64,000 nucleotides of DNA from the NCBI GenBank assembly GCA_039105265.1, contig JAPFFF010000001.1:6572001-6636000 (forward strand), written 5' to 3'. The notes under the pieces are model-generated. The model did no database searches and was not told where the DNA came from. It saw only the letters and a list, made by a program, of their open reading frames with translations. Positions 1-10,558 of this stretch are shown piece after piece. Each line of letters begins with the position of its first letter. The stretch's first letter is position 1. The DNA comes from Tritrichomonas musculus (lineage: Eukaryota > Parabasalia > Tritrichomonadida > Tritrichomonadidae). The position numbers were made by a program, and so were the translations under genes.

Positions 1-752
1 TAAAGCAAAAATTGCTGTTTTCCGAAATTGAATGTTATTTAATTTTTTCTATTAATCCTCTCAAATATTTGATAAAAGTTATTTCTATTTTACAATTTAT
101 GTTTTTTTTATTTCATAAATATTTATAGCAATATTAGAATATTATAAATCATATAAATCTCTCATATGTATTCCAATATTATGATTTTTATACAGAGATG
201 GGAAAATGATATTCAAATCAACTCTAAAAATATTTAATTGAAAGTGTTTATAGGGGAAAAACTTATTAAATTGTTAATAATATAATGTACTTTGCTCAGT
301 TTTTATTAGAAAAGGTTAAAAATTAGTTAATTACAAATAAAATATTTTATTATTCTATTTCTTTTGGTTCAACTAAAAAAAAATCATCTTTATCAATTGA
401 AAATAAAGAAAATAAAATTTGGACATAAGTCAGAAAAGTCCATCATTATAAGGTCCCAGCTAGAATATTTTAACAGATTAAAGTATCTTAATTTTGATCA
501 AAATTTGGCATAAAAAAATGTATCAATAGTTATAATCACACGGTTAAGAGTTCAATCATCATATTTATAATGAAAATTCTTTAAATTTATTAAAAAAAAT
601 AACATTAAAACAAAAACTATGATTTTTTTTAACACATATTTATTAAAAACATTATCAGCATAATTTAAATAAAAAGAATGCTGACATTTAAGATAGATTT
701 GATGTATGAAGCGAATAATAATATAAATCATCATTGAATATTAACTACATTT
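1..752. other. AT-rich spacer, nothing recognised
   Basis: AT-rich sequence with no long open frame. A 60-codon minus-strand frame near 552-734 is Ile/Phe/Asn-rich and looks like chance. It is the 3' flank of the large minus-strand gene that ends at 753. No RNA gene or repeat was recognised. Confidence 0.6.
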
Positions 753-3700
753 TCATGTTTCATTTTCATCTTCATTTCCTTCCATTTCTTTGTTTGTAAA
801 GAAATTGATAATTGAAGCCAATTTTGTACTTTCAAGATATTCATTTCTCCTATCAGAACCATTTGTGAAGACGTCGTCATACAAATCGTCAGGAAAAGGC
901 AAAATCAGCTCTTTATAAACATGAGAATTTTTCTCCATCTCTTTGTATTTCACATCATCGTACAAAGAAGCAAGAAATCGTCTCTTATCAACATCAGAAG
1001 CATCTTCTTCTCCAAATTCTTCAAACTTTTGTTTTACTCGGTTGTTTTTGTTTTCGAGTTCTTCATCTGATCCGAGTTCATAGACGTTTTGTCGATTGTT
1101 TGTGCGGTTTCGCGTGCTGGTCGAATTTGACGATGATGAAGAAGCGGCAATTTTATTGTGGTTTGATTGCCCTGTGATGATTGCGCTTTCTTCATTTTCA
1201 ATCAGTTTTGGTGACTCGATACTAAAAACAGGGGAAATGTTGAACATTGTGGCTGATCGTTTTCGTACAGATGAAAAACTGGCTGATTTTTGCGATGAAT
1301 TTTGTCCGCTGTTTGAGCTGGAGGAATTTTGCTCCTCTCTAAATGAGCCTCTGGTTTGGGTCTCTCTGTGGCTCATGTTCATATTGGCCGATTTATTTTC
1401 ATTTCTCATATTTAATGAACTATTTTGATCGTTCCTATCACTATCTGAATCTATTGAGCTCCTTTTGTTTCTTGTTTTCATTGAATTTTTATTACTGTTA
1501 ATGTTCATCGAATTTCTGTCACTGCTCATATTTATTAAATTTCTATCATTGTTCATATTCAGTGAACTTCTGTCATTGCTCATGTTCATTGAGTTTTTGT
1601 TACTGTTCATGTTCATTGAACTTCTGTCATTGCTAATGTTCATTGAATTTTTATTGCTGCCTGTATTCATTGAATTTCTATCACTGCTCATATTCATTGA
1701 ATTTCTGTCACTGTTCATATTTATCGAACTTCTGTCATTTCTCATATTTATTAAATTTCTATCATTGTTCATATTCATTGAATTTCTATCATTGTTCATA
1801 TTCATTGAGTTTTTATTACTGTTCATATTCATTGAACTTCTGTCATTGCTAATGTTCATTGAATTTTTATTACTACCTGTATTCATTGAATTTCTATTAT
1901 TATTCATGCTCATTGAATTCTCTTCATTGCTAAAATTCAATGAGCTTTTACTGTTATTCGCATTTATTGAATCTTTATCATTTCTGATGTTCATTGAATT
2001 TTTATTGTTGCTTGCATCCATTGAGCCTCGTTCACTATTTATTTCCATTAAACTTCTATCGCTTCTCGTGTTCTTTGCATTTTTACTGTTGTTTGCATTC
2101 ATTGAGTTTCCATCATTTCGCGAGTTCATAGAAAATTCGCTACTACTTAAGTTTTGCCTAGTTCTTTGACTCGAATTCAACTGAATTTCTTGTGAATTCC
2201 TCATTCTCGAAACTGGTTTTAATGATGAGTCATCATCAATTAGATCTTCGTTGTAGTTCTCTTCAAAATCGCTACCTTTAAATTTCACTGATTGGCTTCT
2301 ATTATAATTAGCAATCTGTGCTGATCTGCTTTGGATGCTTTCAGAGATATTTGGAGTGTTTTGAAAATTAGAAATTATTGCATTTCTAGCCTGCCGAACA
2401 TGATAAAACTGAACATCTGACAAATCAATTCGATCAGAATCATCATCATCACTACCACGGTTAAAATTGATTGATGATTTTGAAAGAACTGATTGAATAC
2501 GTGAAGCGCTAATTTGTTTTGAACCTTTATTATTCAAATCAGTGTCAACTGGAATTACTGAATTTTTGGCTTCTTCCTTGAGAAGTTGTTCAAGAGTAAT
2601 TTTTTCAAAGTTCATCTTGGATTTTGGTCTAACTTGATTTGTTGAGTTGCTAGTCCGAATTTGTTCAAAGGAAGTGTTATAAGAAGGAAAAGATGATCTG
2701 GATTTTAGTTTGGTGCTATTCATAAAATCATCATCGTCTTCATCTTCATTTTGTATTGAATTATTATTTATTTTAACTGAATTAGTGAGCTTTTCAATGT
2801 ATTGATCATACTTATCAAGAATTTGTTGATAAGGGGAATCAAATTTGGCTAATATCTCTGTATCACTGTGGGGATCTTGATTATCTGAATCATTAATTGC
2901 TATCTTACTTGAAATACTATTATGTATTGATCGTTGATTATGCAATGAATTCGAAAAGTTTATTTTTCTTTCTGCTACTTCAAGAGATTGAACATCATCA
3001 TCAATTTTGTTGTTTTTGAGTATTTTTTGAGCTGTACCAATGAATCCTGTTGAATCATTCAAGCTATTGATATCTGCTTCTGCTTCTTCTTCTTCCTCCT
3101 CCTCAAAATAATTGTTATTGGTATTATTTGTTTTAATGTAAGTAGTTTTGTCACCATCATTAATGTTAGCGACTTGAGGGTGACTATTTTCATCAATTAT
3201 ATTATTGTTGTTATTGAGATTGCCAATGCTAATTCCTTTATTATTTTTATTATCAATGTTATTAATAACTTTTATTCTATTGGTGTTGTGATTATTGTGA
3301 TAATCAGCACTTTTATTCTCATAATCTTCTTCTTCATAACTGATATCGATATGATGGTTATTATAATTTGTCAAAGTATTATTAAAATATGCTATAGCAT
3401 CAAGTTGCGTTGCAAAATCTTTAGCAAGTTCTTTTTCGTTTTGATCAGAGATTTTCCCTTCAATTTCCTCGATCAAGTCTTTAGATATCGAAGGATTATA
3501 GCTTTTTGATGGACTAATAATTGCTTCTTTATGACTTTTTATTTTTTCCATTTGTGGTGTGTTCAATTGCTTAGTTGATTCAGAAGCATAAGCTCTTATT
3601 GGAATACTCTGTTGTTTTAAATAATCAAGATTAATGGAATCTTCACTTTGTAAATTAATAAAATTATTTTTTTCATCATTGCTTAATTTATGTAATTGGT

Positions 3701-4880
3701 TAGTTGCCTGATCTTGATTGAAATTATTGGTAGCAGCTTTATCATTGGTAAAGCTATTTCTATTGAAATTAATGTGATAATTTCCTCTGTTGTAATTTGT
3801 ATTGTTTAAATTATTATCATTATCACTTATGTTATGGTCGATGTTATAAGTGCTTCGATTAGTATATGTGACTTGGCCTATTTTGGTATCATCATTAATA
3901 TTATTGTGATAACTACGAGGTAAATTTTGATTATAATTGTTGTTACTTTGCTTATATGACATATTTTCATAATTATTGTTGTCTCTATAATTATTAAGAA
4001 CATAATTTACATTATTGTTGTTATTTGATAAATTATTTTTTAACTCAAAATTATAATTATCAGTATAATTATCAAATCTTTTTCTGTATTTTTGTTGTAT
4101 TTTCTCAACGCGTGCTTCAGATGATCCTTGTATAGAGTTATAAGAGTATCCATTTAATAAGTCTCTACTTCTATAATTTCTTGACTCGGTATAATAATTT
4201 TGATTTTGATTTGATCTATATCTCGGGTTGTTAGAATTTGGCAATGAATTGTCGTAACTATGAGTTGAGTGAAATCGATCAAGAGTTGAGTTTATTTGAG
4301 ATGCTTGTTCTTCAGCTCTTTGCATGTATCTTTTTTGATATATTGTTTTCCACAATTGGAAAAATGCAGAATTATATATTCTTTTTGTGGCATCATCAAG
4401 TGTTTTTAATTCTAAAAAATACTCCCATCTTGAATCAAAATCTAGATTATATCTTTTTGATTGATTTGGCTGTTTTAATAATTTTGATGCTTCAAAAACT
4501 GAATTCGTAGTATTAAAATTTTGATTTTTTCTATTATTTTTAATTTTCGATTTGTTTTTTGACGTATATGAATGTTGAGATGACGAAGAAGCTGATAACT
4601 TTTTGTTTTTCATTTTTTTTGAACTAGAAGAGTTTATCGAGTTGTTAATTGATGAATCGTTTGGACTAGAAAAATTGGAATCCTTGTCAGGTATTGACAA
4701 GAATTTCTGTTCCTCTTCTTTAACACGGCCTGATCGAAACGGAGGCCTATTGTTTAAAGGATTCTCTGATTGAATACCAATAGTTTTTAATGAAGTATTT
4801 TTATGAAAGTTCTTTTTATTTTTTTGATTATAATTAGAAGAAATGCCTTGCATATCTTTAGGAAACTTCACATTCTCCAT
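753..4880 (-). CDS. Giant Asn/Ser-rich low-complexity protein with 9-residue repeats
   Basis: A 1375-residue protein starting at an ATG (MENVKFPKDMQG). No known domain was recognised. Most of it is Asn/Ser/Asp-rich and probably disordered. Two stretches look more structured. One is near residues 145-190 and contains Trp, Tyr and Leu (RWEYFLELKTLDDATKRIY). The other is the acidic C-terminus, about residues 1280-1375 (HVYKELILPFPDDLYDDVF). Residues roughly 960-1130 are a run of about fifteen 9-residue repeats with core DRNSMNM, alternating with SNKNSMNM. A run of eight acidic residues follows NNNYFEEEE. The protein has no signal peptide or membrane segment. Long plus-strand open frames inside it (for example 1465-2169) are antisense shadows of the repeats. 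Function is unknown; confidence is in the gene, not a role. Confidence 0.8.
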   Translation of the reverse strand: MENVKFPKDMQGISSNYNQKNKKNFHKNTSLKTIGIQSENPLNNRPPFRSGRVKEEEQKFLSIPDKDSNFSSPNDSSINNSINSSSSKKMKNKKLSASSSSQHSYTSKNKSKIKNNRKNQNFNTTNSVFEASKLLKQPNQSKRYNLDFDSRWEYFLELKTLDDATKRIYNSAFFQLWKTIYQKRYMQRAEEQASQINSTLDRFHSTHSYDNSLPNSNNPRYRSNQNQNYYTESRNYRSRDLLNGYSYNSIQGSSEARVEKIQQKYRKRFDNYTDNYNFELKNNLSNNNNNVNYVLNNYRDNNNYENMSYKQSNNNYNQNLPRSYHNNINDDTKIGQVTYTNRSTYNIDHNISDNDNNLNNTNYNRGNYHINFNRNSFTNDKAATNNFNQDQATNQLHKLSNDEKNNFINLQSEDSINLDYLKQQSIPIRAYASESTKQLNTPQMEKIKSHKEAIISPSKSYNPSISKDLIEEIEGKISDQNEKELAKDFATQLDAIAYFNNTLTNYNNHHIDISYEEEDYENKSADYHNNHNTNRIKVINNIDNKNNKGISIGNLNNNNNIIDENSHPQVANINDGDKTTYIKTNNTNNNYFEEEEEEEAEADINSLNDSTGFIGTAQKILKNNKIDDDVQSLEVAERKINFSNSLHNQRSIHNSISSKIAINDSDNQDPHSDTEILAKFDSPYQQILDKYDQYIEKLTNSVKINNNSIQNEDEDDDDFMNSTKLKSRSSFPSYNTSFEQIRTSNSTNQVRPKSKMNFEKITLEQLLKEEAKNSVIPVDTDLNNKGSKQISASRIQSVLSKSSINFNRGSDDDDSDRIDLSDVQFYHVRQARNAIISNFQNTPNISESIQSRSAQIANYNRSQSVKFKGSDFEENYNEDLIDDDSSLKPVSRMRNSQEIQLNSSQRTRQNLSSSEFSMNSRNDGNSMNANNSKNAKNTRSDRSLMEINSERGSMDASNNKNSMNIRNDKDSINANNSKSSLNFSNEENSMSMNNNRNSMNTGSNKNSMNISNDRSSMNMNSNKNSMNMNNDRNSMNMNNDRNLINMRNDRSSINMNSDRNSMNMSSDRNSMNTGSNKNSMNISNDRSSMNMNSNKNSMNMSNDRSSLNMNNDRNLINMSSDRNSMNINSNKNSMKTRNKRSSIDSDSDRNDQNSSLNMRNENKSANMNMSHRETQTRGSFREEQNSSSSNSGQNSSQKSASFSSVRKRSATMFNISPVFSIESPKLIENEESAIITGQSNHNKIAASSSSSNSTSTRNRTNNRQNVYELGSDEELENKNNRVKQKFEEFGEEDASDVDKRRFLASLYDDVKYKEMEKNSHVYKELILPFPDDLYDDVFTNGSDRRNEYLESTKLASIINFFTNKEMEGNEDENET
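1440..2110 (-). repeat. 27-bp tandem coding repeats
   Basis: About fifteen or more degenerate 27-bp units encode the 9-residue motif (N/S)(N/D)(D/N)(R/K)(N/S)SMNM inside the giant Asn-rich protein. Units differ mainly at synonymous or near-synonymous sites. Two unit types (DRSS and NKNS) alternate in blocks, which suggests growth by duplication of multi-unit segments. Confidence 0.8.
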
Positions 4881-5283
4881 TAAAATTTCGGCACGTTTAA
4901 AAAAAATGAGGACAAATAGTGATTCAATTAATCTACAAAAAAAAAAAAAAAAAAATGTAAAATCTGTTGACAGAATAATAATATATAAAATATATCTTAA
5001 TTATATTGAAGGAAATCTGCCTGATTTTTATTCTCAAAAAAAAATTGTTTTTGTAATAAGATTTGAGAAATATATCTTGGAAGGCTTGCTGTTTGGGGAA
5101 TCACCAAGGTGGCCACTTTTTGATTGCGAATGAATACCTTCCACTTTTTGAGAGCCAAATTTCGGGAAAATATGCCTAGTTCCTTTCAAAATAAAAGGTC
5201 GTTACTATATCAATGCATTTTCCTCTAACATATGATGGATTTAAAGAAGAATTCATGACTTTTAGATCCTGTTTATCAGGGAA
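4881..5283. other. Spacer upstream of the giant gene, with two CCACTTTTTG motifs
   Basis: Non-coding flank of the minus-strand gene starting at 4880. It holds an A-tract near 4937-4956 and a second at 5281-5300. Two close copies of CCACTTTTTG (5113-5122 and 5141-5150) read AAAAAGTGG on the coding strand of the downstream gene. The same motif recurs upstream of other genes in the window. Confidence 0.4.
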
Positions 5284-6215
5284 AAAAAAAAAAAAAAAAC
5301 GATGAATATGCAGTGCTTCCACCAATTAAAGATGCTGCAATTCCAGTAGAAGCACATGTTAAATATGTAATATTATGAATTGTACAAAAATTCTGAATTG
5401 CTCTGATAACAAATGATTTCTCGGTTCCAGCTTTTCAATCAATATATTGCATAATTTGATTGTTTGAACTCTGAAATGCATATTTAGCAATATCCATAAC
5501 AGACTTTTGTTGATCATTCATTAGATTTTCTTGCTTTTCTATTTGAGAATCTTTTTTTTAGTTGGTCAGTGAAAGAATAAAGGATGTATCTATTTGCAAT
5601 ATAAGGGGTTATTGTTGAATTAGGATCATCCATTTAATTTATTTCATTTTCAAATGCTATAATATTATTTAGATGAGCCATAACTGTTGAATATCTGAAG
5701 CCATTTTCATATTTTTTAAGCATTTCCTCAATTAATATATCAGAAACATTCTCTTTTCTTAATATTGATAAATTCTTAGCAATCTGCAATGATAGAAAAT
5801 TATGGCTTGTAAACATATATTTTATGCAAAGTTGGACATGAGCTACTTTTTCCATACCTATCTCTAATAAAATTTCATGATAAATGCAAGCAGATACATA
5901 GTTTTGTTGGTTGGTCAAGATATCATCATCACTTTTACAACAACAAGATAATAAAAAAGTAAATAGGCCAGATGTTCTCTGTCTTCAAAAACAGATCCTT
6001 TGTTAAACAAAACAACTCTTGGTTGTCTCCTTAAGTTACAATATCTCCGATTAACTGATTCACAATTCATTGGGAGAAGAAAATCATAATGAGTATCAAA
6101 CTCGGTTGATCTGCCAAAATTTTCTTCATATTCAAAATCGCCATCAGCGTTTGGAATGGAGGTACCACATCTCCTTTCATGGATAGGCCTTTAACCATTT
6201 TCAACAACTCCAATC
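5284..6215 (-). mobile_element. Decayed Helitron-like element (PIF1-family helicase remnant)
   Basis: Read on the minus strand, two protein-like blocks appear. The upstream block (about 6195 to 5634) is open without an initiator Met. It contains RPIHERRCGTS, FDTHYDFLLPMN and LRRQPRVVLFNKGS, then the 94-codon frame ending at 5634. The second block, about 5525-5284 and in another frame, reads NDQQKSVMDIAKYAF, then a degraded Walker A (KAGTEKSF for GGAGTGKSF), then ASTGIAASLIGGSTAYS, which is the PIF1 motif Ia. A stop precedes the Walker region and at least one frame change separates the blocks. This order, a long leader joined to a PIF1 helicase, fits Helitron rolling-circle transposons, but no Rep domain was recognised. 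Another PIF1-bearing element is possible. Confidence 0.6.
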
Positions 6216-6423
6216 AAAACCTTTTTGGCTTTGATTTCGCATTTGGCAAAGCTGTTGGATTCGTTTGCAAATATACATCAATTTTTCTTGTCCAAAAAGC
6301 ATAAATTCCTGAAGCTGCGCCGTGTATTTGTTGTCTTCTTAGCACATTTCTCCTAGTATAAGTTATTACAAATGAACTTAATATGCATGAAGAATTATTA
6401 GTTCTTAGACGGGAAATGAGCGG

Positions 6424-6536
6424 GAAGATCAACCTAATATAAGTCAGTCGCAGGAAGATCAGCTTCACATGAGTCAATCACCCTAAAAACAGCCTCGCAT
6501 GAACCAATCACATGGAGAACAGCCTCATACATATCA
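6424..6536. repeat. 30-bp tandem repeat, about 3.8 copies
   Basis: Four successive units begin at 6424, 6454, 6484 and 6514, each about 30 bp, with shared core AGCNTCNCATGANNCAATCA. On the plus strand they would encode a 10-residue repeat resembling EDQLHMSQSP, but the frame has a stop in the third unit. They lie directly upstream of the Helitron-like remnant and may be part of it. Confidence 0.6.
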
Positions 6537-6624
6537 TCAATGTCAATGTCTTCTCTATCTATAAAAATTTAATAAGTAATCAAAAATAATAATAATATTT
6601 ATTTTATTAAAACAATTTTTTAAA

Positions 6625-7041
6625 ATTTAATTGGATGTTATTTTGGTCAAAATATCTTCCAATTAATATATTTTGATGCTCCTTGAATACATCCATGTTA
6701 TAATTGTTTGCTATCAAATCCATCAGAAGCAAATTTGTAAAGTCATCGATTTTGTCTTTTGGATGGCCTAAATTCATTCACACTGAAAATTGATGTCACT
6801 AAAAAATCTTTTTTTGAACGGTTTTGCTAGCACAACATCAAACATTTTTAACAAGTGATGGCAAACACAAAATTTCTATGTTGTTCATATTTAAAATATA
6901 AGTAGCTTTTGGGTTTTCTCTAGAAATGCGGCCGTCAAGTAAAAGTACTGCTTTTGAATTTGCTAAAAAGAGAGAAGGAACAATCCCATACTTAAGCAAT
7001 TTTTTTAAAACATCAAAAGGATAAGTATCGGTCGTTATCAA
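6625..7041 (-). mobile_element. Decayed pogo/Tigger-like (DDE_1) transposase fragment
   Basis: The frame 7041-6838 reads LLLDGRISRENPKATYIL, then NNIEILCLPS. This matches the DDE_1 signature (LLLDGHxSR...NNI.ILxLPPHTTHLLQPLD). Just after, in another frame (about 6845-6780), comes FDVVLAKPFKKRFF, the expected continuation (LDVxVxxPFK). A frame change near 6840 therefore splits the domain. A further open stretch, about 6780-6625 (DKIDDFTNLLLMDLIANNY), may be the C-terminus. The N-terminal DNA-binding part was not found. It is a plain cut-and-paste DNA transposon remnant, clearly inactive. Confidence 0.65.
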
Positions 7042-7227
7042 CTATTCGTGCAGCTCTGGTTTTTGCATCAAGCTCTGCCAAATTAGAATTTATCCAAGAT
7101 CTTGAACTGGTCGATTGATTTCTTTATCTTCCAAATGGTATGCTAAAGATGGACATTTAATTAAACATAATAATTTAACTGTATATGTTTTATAACTTAT
7201 CTTATCTTATGTTCAAGATATTTAAGG

Positions 7228-7735
7228 CTGGGCTTTTGTATCCAGTGAATTGAGTGTCCATTTTCGACTTTTTGTAAAAAGCTGTCACTTTTTGTGGACA
7301 TAGAACTGCTTTTTTATTTAGTATTATATTCAAAGATTTGTGTTGAAATATCCAAATAATATTTTATTGGATACTTTATTTTTACTTTAATAAACTCATT
7401 AATATAAGAGAAAAAGCAATTATAAATCTCAATTTTTAAAAAACCTCTCAAATATGAATAATAAACTTTTCAAATTCTCTAAGAATGAATTTCACCAAGA
7501 AGATCAACATTTGAAATTAAAAATAAAATTCAATGTAAATTTGGAGCGATATAATTGGTCAAAAGAAATATACATTCAAAATTATCAATGAAAATTGAAA
7601 GGTGTATCCATGATTGAATTAAAATGTCCATTTTGGCGATTTTGGATCCTCAAATTCTCTCAAAAAATAACGAACAAAAATGAGTATCCATTGGATACTT
7701 TTTGAATGCAAACTCGTTTGGACACAAAAGCCTAG
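7228..7735. mobile_element. 508-bp MITE-like TIR element with 8-bp TSD
   Basis: The left end (7228-7244) is CTGGGCTTTTGTATCCA. The right end (7719-7735), reverse-complemented, is CTAGGCTTTTGTGTCCA, so 15 of 17 bases match. The octamer ATTTAAGG directly flanks both ends (7220-7227 and 7736-7743), as expected of a target-site duplication. The interior has no open frame but repeats short blocks such as GTCCATTTT and TTGGATACTTT. An 8-bp duplication is typical of hAT-type (also P-type) elements, so a non-autonomous hAT-like origin is possible. The family is not established. Confidence 0.8.
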
Positions 7736-7743
7736 ATTTAAGG

Positions 7744-9049
7744 TTCTCCTTTCAAATTCAAAAGATTAAATTCAATTAGACTTCACAAATAAAATATGCA
7801 TAAATATCGTCTTTAAAACCCAATTAAAATATAATATTTATGCAGATATATATTTTAAATTATTAAATAAAAACATTTTCATGAAATCTTATCGATTATA
7901 TTACAGATTGAAATCATAAAATTAAAAAACCTAAAGAATCTTTTTTCTCAAGAACATGTTACAAATGATTAATACTTTTTGATTCATTTCCTTAGTGGTT
8001 AAAATATAGCTCTCTATTTTACTGAGCCCAAAAGAATAAACCCTGCTTTTTGAATACAAAACTATTTTTATTTCAGTTCACTTTTATTATTGAAAATTGT
8101 GGGGAATTCAATCTATATAATTTTTTGTGATAAAAATTGAATCCAATAACTTTTTTGAATAGTTTATATCAATTTTTATTTTGTAAATTTCACATTATAA
8201 CAATATTTTTTTATACTAAGTTTAAAGTCAAAACAATATTATATGTATCATTAATTTAATACTAGGATATATACAGTTATATGTAATAATTTTACATATT
8301 TTTTATTTTTTTTGCAAAAAGTAAAAAATGTCGAAGATTGATTTGAAATTTGAGTAAAACATGCTGCAATATTTACAAAGGAACAGAGTTAATTTATTCT
8401 TTTTTTCATTTACTCATTTGAAATTGGCCATTTCAATTTGTATTTCAAAGTTATTCTTTTATCTTTATATATTTTATATTAAAAATCATTTCTTAACTAC
8501 ATTTAAAAAAGATCATTGCTATTGTCAATTTCTGATTGATATGAATTCAAATTCAGAAAATTTCTTACAGAAAAGTAAGAGCAGATTTCTAAGAAAATTT
8601 CATAAAATATTGAATTGATTGTGCTAATCAAATAATTTTGTTTTGAGAAAAAAATATTTTCAATTATACTGAAAAAATAATCTAAAACAAATTTTTTCTC
8701 AATTTTTTAAAACAAATATATAAATGCTAATTTTAGTTTTTTATATTTTAATATTAAATATTTTTATATAAAAATAAATTAAAATTATAATTTTATTATA
8801 TTATCTATTTCTAATTAAAAATATAACTAAAAATACTTATTTTTAATTATTTTGTATAATTATTTTTTGTGTAAGACTAAATCATTATTAATTCAATTCT
8901 CATAAAACCAAAATTATTCGGATTATATTTTTATTTTTTCAATTAAATTTTATCATAAATAATTGAAATTAACTTTTGAATAATTATTGCTTCTCAAAGT
9001 ATAAATGAAAACAAAATATAATTGAAAACAAAATAGAAATAAAAATATA
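7744..9049. other. AT-rich spacer upstream of a kinase gene
   Basis: No convincing gene. An 85-codon plus-strand frame (8361-8618) is Phe/Ile/Lys-rich, has no recognisable motif and sits in extremely AT-rich DNA, so I treat it as chance. The last 300 bp presumably hold the promoter of the kinase starting at 9050. Confidence 0.5.
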
Positions 9050-10558
9050 ATGATACAACCAGTAACAATTGGTAACTATAGCTTGTTACAACTTATTGGA
9101 TCTGGTTCTTTTGCTACAGTATGGCTTGGTGAACATAAAATCACAGGAAATAAAGTTGCAGTCAAAGTTATTAGTAAGACCAATATGAATTCACCCCAAA
9201 GCATTACTCGTTTTAACCGTGAAATTAGTCTCCTCAAGCAGCTTGATCATCCATTTATTGCACAATTGTTTGATGTTATTGAAGATGATGAAGCCTATTA
9301 CCTTTTTATGGAATACGTTGAAAATTGTAGTCTTTTTACTAAAGTTAATATTGAAGGAAGATTAACAGAAAATGCTGCTCGGCGCTATTTTTGTCAACTT
9401 ATTTCTGCTTTAAATTATCTTCACAACGAAAAATTTATTGTTCACAGAGATCTTAAGCCAGAAAATATTTTACTTGATAAGTATGATAATATCAGATTAA
9501 TTGATTTTGGGCTTTCAAACCAGTTTTCAAAATCATCGCCAAATTTAAATACTGCCTGTGGTTCACCTGCTTATGCAGCACCAGAGATGATCCAAGGTTA
9601 TCCTTATACAAAATCTGCTGATATTTGGAGCGCAGGCGTTATACTATATGCAATGGTTGCTGGAACTTTACCATTTGATGATCAAAACGTTCAAATTCTT
9701 CTTCAAAAAGTTGTCTACACTAATCAAACATACCCAGCATCAATGTCAAGATCTCTTGTTGATCTTTTGAAAAGGCTTTTATCGAAAGATCCTAAAAAGA
9801 GATTGACAATATCTCAGATAATTAATCATCCTTGGCTAGCACAAAGTGGTTATGCATCCATAATTGATAATCATTTCTTTTCACCAAATACAAATATGAA
9901 TATCATTTCCCCTTCTATTTCTATGCCTTTATTATCAAAGCAAGATTTGGCTTTCTCTTCTTTTGATTCTTTACCAACTAATACCACTTCTTTCAACAAT
10001 AATTTTGAAATGCAAAATTCTGTTTCCTATGATTTGCTGCCAGTAGATTCAAATTTACCATTAAATGCTGATGATCTTCAACAAAACAGTCAAATTCAAT
10101 TAATAAATCAATCTCAAAGTTTTAACAATATCTCACATCCACTAATCGATCAATCAATTGTTATTCGTATGATATCTTTTGGCATTAACGTTTCATCATT
10201 AACTCAACATATAATGATGAATGAATACAATGATATCACTTCTATATATAGGCAAATTAAAAAAGAAAAAACATCTTTTTCTGTTTCATGTATTATGAAC
10301 AATATTTCAAACAGCCACGATAAGTCTAATTCATCAGTTTTATCACCCCAAATGCAAGCCCCACCAATGATGCCACTTCCAAAAACGTCAACAATTAGAC
10401 GATCTTCATATCCAACACCAGGTGTAAACATAAATGAAAAGAAATTGCCTCGCCCTGTAGTAATGAAACGACCAAGGAAAATGGAAACAGGAATGCCTAC
10501 GATTCCCACAAAACCATATTTTACCAAAACCAATTTGCAAAAATCTTTAGTCATATAA
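9050..10558 (+). CDS. CAMK/AMPK-like serine/threonine protein kinase
   Basis: A 502-residue protein starting at ATG. The kinase domain covers about residues 10-265 and looks fully active. It has glycine loop GSGSFATV (17-24), ATP lysine K39 (VAVKV), catalytic loop HRDLKPEN (132-139), IDFGLS (DFG 152-154) and activation segment ACGSPAYAAPEM. It closes with SADIWSAGVILYAM and HPWL. The GSPxYAAPE plus GLSN pattern is that of the CAMK group, CAMKL/SNF1-like families. Residues about 270-502 are Ser/Asn/Pro-rich and end in a basic region (RPVVMKRPRKME). No UBA or KA1 domain was recognised. Its partner and pathway are unknown. Confidence 0.9.
   Translation: MIQPVTIGNYSLLQLIGSGSFATVWLGEHKITGNKVAVKVISKTNMNSPQSITRFNREISLLKQLDHPFIAQLFDVIEDDEAYYLFMEYVENCSLFTKVNIEGRLTENAARRYFCQLISALNYLHNEKFIVHRDLKPENILLDKYDNIRLIDFGLSNQFSKSSPNLNTACGSPAYAAPEMIQGYPYTKSADIWSAGVILYAMVAGTLPFDDQNVQILLQKVVYTNQTYPASMSRSLVDLLKRLLSKDPKKRLTISQIINHPWLAQSGYASIIDNHFFSPNTNMNIISPSISMPLLSKQDLAFSSFDSLPTNTTSFNNNFEMQNSVSYDLLPVDSNLPLNADDLQQNSQIQLINQSQSFNNISHPLIDQSIVIRMISFGINVSSLTQHIMMNEYNDITSIYRQIKKEKTSFSVSCIMNNISNSHDKSNSSVLSPQMQAPPMMPLPKTSTIRRSSYPTPGVNINEKKLPRPVVMKRPRKMETGMPTIPTKPYFTKTNLQKSLVI

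Noticed and set aside
1465-2169. 234-codon plus-strand frame inside the giant Asn-rich gene
   Set aside because: Antisense shadow of the 27-bp repeats (Phe/Leu/Ser periodicity); the minus-strand frame spans 1375 codons with normal start and stop.
8361-8618. 85-codon frame rich in Phe, Ile and Lys
   Set aside because: Composition equals surrounding AT-rich spacer and there is no motif or family resemblance.
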